Below, piece by piece: positions 58,201 to 64,000 of a stretch of DNA of 64,000 nt. The position numbers and the translations under genes are program-made. Source of the DNA: Geotalea toluenoxydans JCM 15764. GTDB taxonomy: Bacteria; Desulfobacterota; Desulfuromonadia; Geobacterales; Geobacteraceae. Location of the stretch: NCBI RefSeq assembly GCF_001311985.1, contig NZ_BBCJ01000002.1, positions 1 to 64,000 of the forward strand, written 5' to 3'. How positions within the stretch are numbered: the stretch's first letter is position 1; the number at the start of each line of letters is the position of its first letter. Under the pieces are notes generated by a model. The model was not told the origin of the DNA. It was given only the letters and a program-made list of their open reading frames with translations, and ran no database searches.

Positions 58201-59015
58201 AGGTCAATGCCGTTGAAGATGGGGAAGCACCTCTGCCGGTAGCGGTCCTCGAAATAGAGCTGCAGATGGGGCGAAACGACAATCCTCCCCACCGGCAGGG
58301 AATTGAGGATCTGGAAGATGGGAGCGGCCTGGGGCAGTTCGCCGGCAGGGGGCCTGGTGACGTGGAACTCCTCCAGCCCCTGGCAGAGGTGAAAAATGCG
58401 CTTGCCCCTGGTGTGGCAGTAACGGAGCACCTGGGGCAGCTCCAACAGGGAATAGACGACGACAATCGGCTCGGTGATGGCCCCGTAGCGGCCGTTGTCG
58501 TGGACGATCTTGTAGAAAGTCGCCTTAAGCTCGACCCAATCGGGAGGATCGTCGTCGGAATAGACGGAGACCTTGAAGCCAAGTTCGGCGAGCCAGTTGA
58601 TGTAGCGGTAGACGGTGATGGGCCCCTTGATGGAGGAGTGACGGATGGTGAAGGCAATGGCCGGCTTGACGGAGGTGGCGGCCGGGTTGCCGAAGTATTC
58701 ACTGGAGCTTGCGGCGAAGTCGTAGCTGTTGGCAAAGACGGCGTAGAGGCTTTCACCGGAAATATTCAGCTCGTTACCGTGCTGGTCGGTCAGCTTTAGG
58801 TTCGCCAATTCCTGCCCATAGGGGAGGGTCACCATGGAGGTGAATATCCTGCCGCTGCTGTTGCGATAGTCGAAGCAGAGATGGTAGAGACCGTCGTAGG
58901 TGGTGCTGACGAAACAGTTGAGGATTTGAAGCTTGTCGTTGTTGAACAGAGGAGCTGTATCTTTCCGGTAAGCGGGAGAGACCTGAGGCAGGTACACAGA
59001 GTATGGTAGATTCAT
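55300..59015 (-). CDS. GT4, GT2, methyltransferase and TPR module (N-terminal part of the giant coding sequence)
   Basis: About 1,239 codons, the longest undisturbed part. Residues 120-460: GT4 glycosyltransferase with FPIFNGIDLGAFSPGEKP and ADVYVNASWYEGFGLPSLEA. Residues 495-730: GT2 with SILVPSYNQANFLPATLDSI, VVNDGSTDGTAAVM and ICWLSSDDLFEPGK (DxD). Residues 830-1070: SAM methyltransferase with VVVIGCGYGRESALLARHV and IVVFQHLTKDLV. Residues 1095-1240: TPRs. The ATG at 59015 has AGGGAAA upstream. A coding-like stretch upstream in another frame (EKWESRHSIFQKEIRRVEAA) could be the real N-terminus. One lesion near 55300 (restoring AGCCTGG) joins IRQSLEALRNFENQ into the next TPR block. Confidence 0.85.
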
Positions 59016-59172
59016 AGGTATTTTCCCTATCAGCTAAGGCCTTCAGTGCAGCTTCAACTCGCCTTATTTCTTTCTGAAAAATTGAATGTCGAGACTCCCA
59101 TTTCTCCACCGGCAGCTCTTCAGCAGAATCTACAGCTTGCGCAGCTGCTATGTCATATATTTTTGGTGCCTG

Positions 59173-60191
59173 TTAAAACCAGTAAGCAACCTCTGCGATT
59201 TTTCTTTTGTAAAAGTCAGTAAATGCCCATTCAAGCCAGTCCTTTGATCTCCAGATGTTGTCAAATTCAAACATAATGGAGTCCGTTGTCTCAGGGATGA
59301 TACCAAAGTTTTGATATGGGGTTGCGAACCTGTATCGGATAGACCCTGTGTCATCTACTAATGTCCCGCCGTAAAGATCTATCTGGGGCTTCCAATTAAA
59401 AATGTAATAGGGCTTTTCTGAAAAATATATTAATAAGGAGGGGCCTGAGGGGTTTCCCAAATGAAAGGCCGAATGGTGCAATAGCGATAAATCGTCAACC
59501 AGGCTTGTGCAATACTGCTTTGCATAGACTACATTCTTAAGCTTAGATATTTCAGAATCGATTTCGCCGAAAGAACTAATTATTATAAATTTGACCGGGT
59601 ATTGGTCCGCTGCCGTTGCGAAAAAAATTTTCCACTCAGAAAGCAACGCATTTCTGTCACCATGGAAAAAAGGATTATTCCTTAAATTTACTGTGACAGG
59701 AACAAAAGGATAAGCATAATTTCTGTAGATTGGTGGGCCTTGTTTATCTGAAAATCAGAAAAATTTAAAACCGGATATGTCCTGGTTTCAAGTATATGAT
59801 TGCAAATTAATTGTGCCGCATCATAAAAAAAATATTTTTGTTCAGCTAAATGTTCCAGTGATGGCCAAAAAACCTGGCTTTGATAAATAGTGGTTTTGTA
59901 ATGCTCTATCACTTCAGTTGCTTGACGGTAAAATTTAATGTTCCTGATGTTAGGAACAAGTTGAAGTGATTGTATGATATCGAAGATTTTCCGTTTTTTG
60001 TTGCCTTCTGAGAGCAAATGGGCAATTTGCGGATCTGCATGTTCAAGTTCTGGATCATTGATTATGTTGACATCAATCGCTTCAAGAATATTTCTATCAA
60101 CAAGGATGGAACAGACTAATAAGTTTTGTATGAAATCGCCTATGTTGATTGGTTGGCAATTGTAATCCATGCTAAGGACTAATGTTTTCAT
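59173..60191 (-). CDS. Protein of unknown function in the sugar cluster (one frameshift)
   Basis: About 339 residues when repaired. Starts MKTLVLSMDYNCQPINIGDFIQ with GGATCC before the ATG. One lesion near 59735 joins VLNFSDF to DKQGPPIYRNYAYPFVPV, followed by KFIIISSFGEIDSEISKLKNV and WLEWAFTDFYKRKIAEVAYWF. The mix of short hydrophobic strands and helices suggests a Rossmann-type fold, but no motif was recognised. It uses visibly more A/T-rich codons than the glycosyltransferases to its left, a possible sign of transfer. It lies between a glycosyltransferase giant and a radical SAM gene, so a role in glycan synthesis is a guess. Confidence 0.6.
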
Positions 60192-60224
60192 AATAAATGG
60201 ATCCATGTAAAAACTGTTAGGAAG

Positions 60225-61498
60225 TCAATTTACTTTAATTGCATTCTGCTTGTTGTATGCGTTGAATGAGACAAACATTTTCTCAATGTAATCTTCCATA
60301 TCGGCAGTCAGTTCAACGCAGCTATCACGGTTCAGTTGGAATAAATCTTTGAACTGCAAGTTTTATGAGCAAAATATTCCTTATAAATCTGAGTACCCGG
60401 ATAGGGGGTAAATCTGTTCATAGAAACAAAGCTTGGTCTGATTTTCTGAATCAATTCTTCTGTGCGCTTTAGGTCATCTATCGTTTCAAAAGGGAATCCC
60501 ACCACAAAAAAAGCCGACCAGGGAATACCGGCTTTATTGAGCCACCTGGTCCGGGAAATGATCTCTTCAATCCGCAACCTCTTTTCAACTTTATCCAAAA
60601 TCCGCTGAGAGCCACTCTCGACGCCGACCAGAAGCTTGATGCCACCTTGTTGTGCAAAGAGTTCGATCTTTTCAGGGGTGAGAGCCATAATCCTGGAACC
60701 AGCGGTAAACTGGAACTGAAGTTCATTCAGCAATGCACTGACACTCCTAAAATGCTTTGTGTTCGAAAAAAAGCAGTCATCCATGATGTAAATAGGTGCG
60801 GCACCGTTATACCGATCCTTGATTTCTTCCAGTTCCATACGAATATCGTTGATATTTCTGTAAACAAGGCTTTTTTCAAAGGAGTGACAACAGAATGTGC
60901 ATGTATTCGGACACCCAGTAGATGTCATGATCCCTGAAAAATTTGCTGCTGAATAAGTTTCATGCTGCATGATCAATTTTTTGTTTGGCCGAAGGCGGAT
61001 TATTTCAGGTATCCGAGGGACAACAAAATCATATACATCACCAAAATCATACTCTGGATGCATTGTCAGCATACCCTGAACATGTGCGCCTCCAAGCATG
61101 ATGATAATGTCTCTTCCCAACTCCCTTCTTATCATTGCAGCAATGATATTTGCAGAATCAATTTTTGCAGTGATTGATGTCAAACCAACCACATCGGGAT
61201 TAAATTCCTTTATGACACGAAGGGTTTCTTCCCAAATCGGATGTTCTCTATCTGAAAGAGCAGCCTCATACTGCGGATAGTTATCCATTACCTCTAATCG
61301 GGTCAGTGATCTGCAATCGGGGGTCGGTTTGTCTGCATCAAAAATCCGTACAAAATGCCCCTGCTGTTCCAGATAAGTACCAACTAGAGTGAGCGTAATG
61401 GGATAGTGCCAGCGCTCATACCCGAAAAAACGATAAAAAGGAGGCTCAACCAGAAGGATTCTTGAATTCGGTTTTAGAGATTGCAGTGCTCTATTCAC
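60225..61498 (-). CDS. B12-binding radical SAM protein (one frameshift near the C-terminus)
   Basis: About 424 residues when repaired. The N-terminal cobalamin-binding region (SRILLVEPPFYRFFGYERWHY, VVGLTSITAKIDSANIIAAM, IIIMLGGAHVQGML) precedes the radical SAM core with TSTGCPNTCTFCC (CxxxCxxC), IYIMDDCFFSNTKHF and LLVGVESGSQRILDKVEKRL. The open frame stops at 60332; a missing base near 60356 hides the natural end LQFKDLFQLNRDSCVELTAD, stopping at 60225. GTG start with AAAGG upstream. Such enzymes methylate or rearrange unactivated carbons; an unusual sugar is a plausible substrate. It overlaps the C-methyltransferase gene by eight bases. Confidence 0.88.
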
Positions 61499-62739
61499 AG
61501 ATAACCTTTACCTCGGGTAGTGGAACAATGAACTTGCCGCCTTCTTTGGTAAATGCCTCGTGTCTTTTCAAGATAGGCTGCGCGTAATTCCATGCAAGAA
61601 TGACAACAACGTCGGGTTTCATCTCATACAGCGCCTCTGAGGGCAAAACCGGCAGATGCAACCCCGGCTGAAGGTACCCTGCTTGCGGGGGTTGTCGTCG
61701 ACCAGATATTGGAGAAATTTTCCCAAACCGAGGTAGTAGATCAGGGTAGTTACCGTTGCCGAGGCCCCATAACCGGCAATTGTGCAGCCTTTTGCAGCCA
61801 AATCTTCCAGTAACCCTGTCAATTCCTGTTTAATGCCATCGAGTTCCGACACAAAATGTTCGAAGGTCTCTTCCCGGTCATAGGCGTTGGCCTTTTCGTA
61901 CTCGATTTGCCTTCGGACGGAAGGTGTTACAGGGCGTAATCCTCCGGCCTGCTGGACAATCCCCCGGAAAGATCCCCCTTTTGTTGGAATGTTTATGAAG
62001 TCGATTAATTCGAGTCCGTGGCTTTGGAGGAAGGTCTGAAGGGGTTTTATGGAATGATAGCAGAGATGTTCGTGATAAATGGTATCGAACAGTTTGTTTT
62101 CCAGTATATGGGGGAGATATGACACCTCAAAACAGAATATGCCGTCCTGGTCCAGTAATGCCGCAATGCCGTCCGCCATGTCTCCCATGTTGTCGGCATG
62201 GGCAAAAACATTATTTGCCGTTATGATGGATGCCCTGCCATGTTTTTCCCTGATTAGGCAGGCGAGTTCTTTCGTGAAAAAGGCGGGGATGGTCTCGATC
62301 CCCGAAGCGGTTGCCTTTTCTGCAATGGTTTTTGCCGGATCGATCCCCAGGACACGCAGGCCATGGTTTTTAAAGAAGCGAAGCATGAGCCGTCGTTACT
62401 GCCGATGTCAACGACTAACCCTGAGGCTGGGGGTGATGCGTACATCATGATTTCATCGGCATATTTCCTGAAATGCTCGACCAACCCCAGAGAAACAGAT
62501 GTTTCATAGGTGTAATTCGCGAAGAGAACTTCAGGATTAACCACATCGCAGAGCTGAACATGTCCACACGACCGGCAGAGATATACGTCGAGCGGGAAAT
62601 ATTCCTGCTGCTCCCCCCGCCGCGATGCTGGAACGTACTCATCGGCAATCGGGGTCTGAGGATAGGGAAGGACAATTTTCAGATCATTGCTGGTGCATAA
62701 CCGACAGGTGGTTTTGTGAATAAAGTTAGCTGCAGGCAC
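61491..62739 (-). CDS. Sugar C-methyltransferase (NovU/TylC3-like), frameshifted
   Basis: About 415 residues. N-terminal zinc-binding part with CRLC and CRSCGHVQLCDV, then the SAM domain (VVDIGSNDGSMLRFFKN after repair near 62390; ANNVFAHADNMGDMADGI, FEVSYLPHILENKLFDTIYHEH) and the C-terminal part AGYGASATVTTLIYYLGLG with VILAWNYAQPILKRHEAF after a second lesion near 61668. This three-part layout is that of dTDP-sugar C3/C5-methyltransferases that act on keto-sugars. GTG start with GAGGAG upstream. Part of a tight minus-strand operon. Confidence 0.88.
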
Positions 62740-62756
62740 TCAGAAACTCCTCGATG

Positions 62757-63485
62757 TCAAATTTTGCGGGCAAGTGATGGCTGCGCTTGAAGCGATATGC
62801 CCCCGTCAACGATGATGTCCTGACCAGTTAAGAAGGAAGCCGCAGGGCTGCATAGAAATGCGATAACGCTGGCAATTTCAGCTGCGGTACCCATTCTGCC
62901 CAGAGGCGTAATTTTGCTGAACAGGTCGCACAGATCCGGGTTTTGTTGATAATATTCCCGTGATTCTTCCTTTATGAAAATGCTGGGAGATACCGTGTTG
63001 ACCCTGATACCACGGCAGCCGAGGGAAACCGCGTAATATCTGGCCAGCTGATTCAGCCCTGCTTTGGCAACGTGATATCCGACCGGTTGTTCGTCTGCTA
63101 CCAGGTGACTGACAATGGAGCTGGTCAGAACTATGGAATTGCTGGACGAGTCGGTAAATTCGCCTGCCAAATGATCGATTATTCTTTTTGTTGTCGTAAG
63201 GCTCGTCTGCAACTCCCCCGTCCATGCGTCATCATTTCCCTTGTAGCGATGGGCAAAAACCAGATTGGAGAGCTTGCCGCGCTCCAGAATAGTTCCAATT
63301 ATGTTGATGAAGTGAGCTTCATCCGTAAAATCCATAGTCCAATACCTGATATGGCCAGTAACGTCGTCCTGCTTTTCCGGTCGGCGCTTGCCGATAACTG
63401 AAACTGCGTGCCCCTGTGAGAGCATGATTTTGGCTGTTTCTCTGCCTATACCGCGTGTGCCGCCAATGATAAGAGTATGGATCAT
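62757..63485 (-). CDS. Short-chain dehydrogenase/reductase
   Basis: 242 residues, undisturbed. Cofactor loop LIIGGTRGIGRETAKIM (TGxxxGxG-type), catalytic Ser in VLTSSIVSHLV and YHVAKAG (YxxxK), then IRVNTVSPSIF and the end FLTGQDIIVDGGISLQ. Classical SDR, NAD(P)-dependent. In this setting it may reduce or oxidise a nucleotide-sugar intermediate. Shares an ATGA with the WbuC-like gene upstream, and the C-methyltransferase starts 18 bp after it. Confidence 0.93.
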   Translation of the reverse strand: MIHTLIIGGTRGIGRETAKIMLSQGHAVSVIGKRRPEKQDDVTGHIRYWTMDFTDEAHFINIIGTILERGKLSNLVFAHRYKGNDDAWTGELQTSLTTTKRIIDHLAGEFTDSSSNSIVLTSSIVSHLVADEQPVGYHVAKAGLNQLARYYAVSLGCRGIRVNTVSPSIFIKEESREYYQQNPDLCDLFSKITPLGRMGTAAEIASVIAFLCSPAASFLTGQDIIVDGGISLQAQPSLARKI

Positions 63486-64000
63486 GCAGATTTCCCCATT
63501 TCATAAATCTTGTTCTGAATAAACAATTGCCCGGCCTCAATCTCGTTTTCCTTGGGGGACCATTCCGCAAATGTCATGTCTGTTCGAATGAACGGCCCAT
63601 TTGTGGTTTCGTGGAATACAAAATAGTCCGAACGGATAACCAGGGTATGAAACAGGATTTTATCCAGCCTGAAATAAAAACAGAGCCCTGATGCAGGTTC
63701 TCCCAGTTCAATGCATTTTAGAGCTTTGCCGTCATTATCAAATAAAATGACATCGGCACGTCCTTCGATGACGTGGAATGATTCTGATTTCCCTGTATGA
63801 AGATGGGGGCGTATGTAGTTTGCCTTCCCAAGTACTACCAACATCTCGTGGAGATTATTCGTCTCATCTGGATGAGCACAGAGGCGAGCCCGCTTTCTTG
63901 GATTTCCGGCAGCGTGCAGTTTCAATCCCTCGATATAAGATTGATTTACGCAGACGACGCCATCCAGCGCATACAGCACTTCATCGTTTACAACGGATAT
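63482..64000 (-). CDS. wbuC: WbuC-family cupin protein, possibly 5'-truncated by the window edge
   Basis: At least 165 residues. Cupin-fold metalloprotein of the WbuC type: RPHLHTGKSESFHVIEGRAD supplies the metal-binding His and Glu residues, followed by VILFDNDG. The N-terminal AHPDETNNLHEMLVVLGKAN block is also typical. A GTG at 63979 could start it, but the frame is open to the window edge without a clear RBS, so the true start may be outside. WbuC genes occur in O-antigen and capsule loci; their reaction is not well defined. Confidence 0.85.
   Translation of the reverse strand: MSVVNDEVLYALDGVVCVNQSYIEGLKLHAAGNPRKRARLCAHPDETNNLHEMLVVLGKANYIRPHLHTGKSESFHVIEGRADVILFDNDGKALKCIELGEPASGLCFYFRLDKILFHTLVIRSDYFVFHETTNGPFIRTDMTFAEWSPKENEIEAGQLFIQNKIYEMGKSA

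Overview
The window looks like the chromosome of a Geobacter-type bacterium (Desulfuromonadota/Geobacterales, close to Geobacter or Geotalea). The evidence is two PpcA-type triheme periplasmic cytochromes, the proB-proA-nadD-rsfS-rlmH-gpmI string, the flhA-flhF-fleN-fliA-flgF-flgG-flgA-flgH-flgI-flgJ-flgM-flgN-flgK-flgL order, and sigma-54 and sigma-28 type promoters. This assignment is inferred from gene content and order. No rRNA or tRNA gene and no CRISPR array was seen.

Layout. 0-5.6 kb: an M48 peptidase fragment, a DUF898 membrane protein, radC and uppP on the minus strand, then a DUF47-pit phosphate-uptake pair behind a Pho-box-like repeat. 5.6-13.7 kb: proline and NAD biosynthesis, ribosome-associated genes, gpmI, a flavodoxin-like reductase, a LUD protein and comF. 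13.7-20.9 kb: two triheme cytochrome genes flanking a JAB-DinG helicase fusion, a membrane-anchored XRE regulator, a YhcC-type radical SAM gene and a lipidated Omp85-like barrel. 21-37 kb: flagellar export, regulation, rod, ring and hook-junction genes, ending with flbD-motA-motB and a convergent PilZ gene.

37.4-59 kb: a flagellin modification island around fliC, flbT and flaF. It holds very large TPR proteins carrying GT2, GT4, GT9-like, GT41 (OGT) and exostosin-like glycosyltransferase domains and SAM methyltransferase domains. On the minus strand, 59.0 to 50.5 kb reads as one continuous coding sequence of about 2,850 codons if a handful of one-base lesions are repaired. 59.2-64 kb: a visibly AT-richer cluster (unknown protein, B12-radical SAM enzyme, sugar C-methyltransferase, SDR, WbuC cupin), probably making or modifying the sugar that is transferred.

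How it fits together (inference). Sigma-54 promoters lie before flhA and before the first glycosyltransferase gene, and sigma-28 promoters before flbD-motAB and fliC. FliA and FlgM provide the switch to late genes. FlbT and FlaF next to fliC, with a highly structured fliC leader, suggest post-transcriptional control of flagellin. The glycosyltransferases probably decorate flagellin with a locally made, methylated glycan.

Data quality. About half of the protein genes, including essential ones (gpmI, rlmH) and flagellar genes, carry frameshifts that heal perfectly when one base is restored. Most of the lesions I could reconstruct drop one G or C inside GGCC or GGC/GCC. I therefore treat these genes as real and the frameshifts as probable sequencing errors. 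Coordinates span the whole gene.
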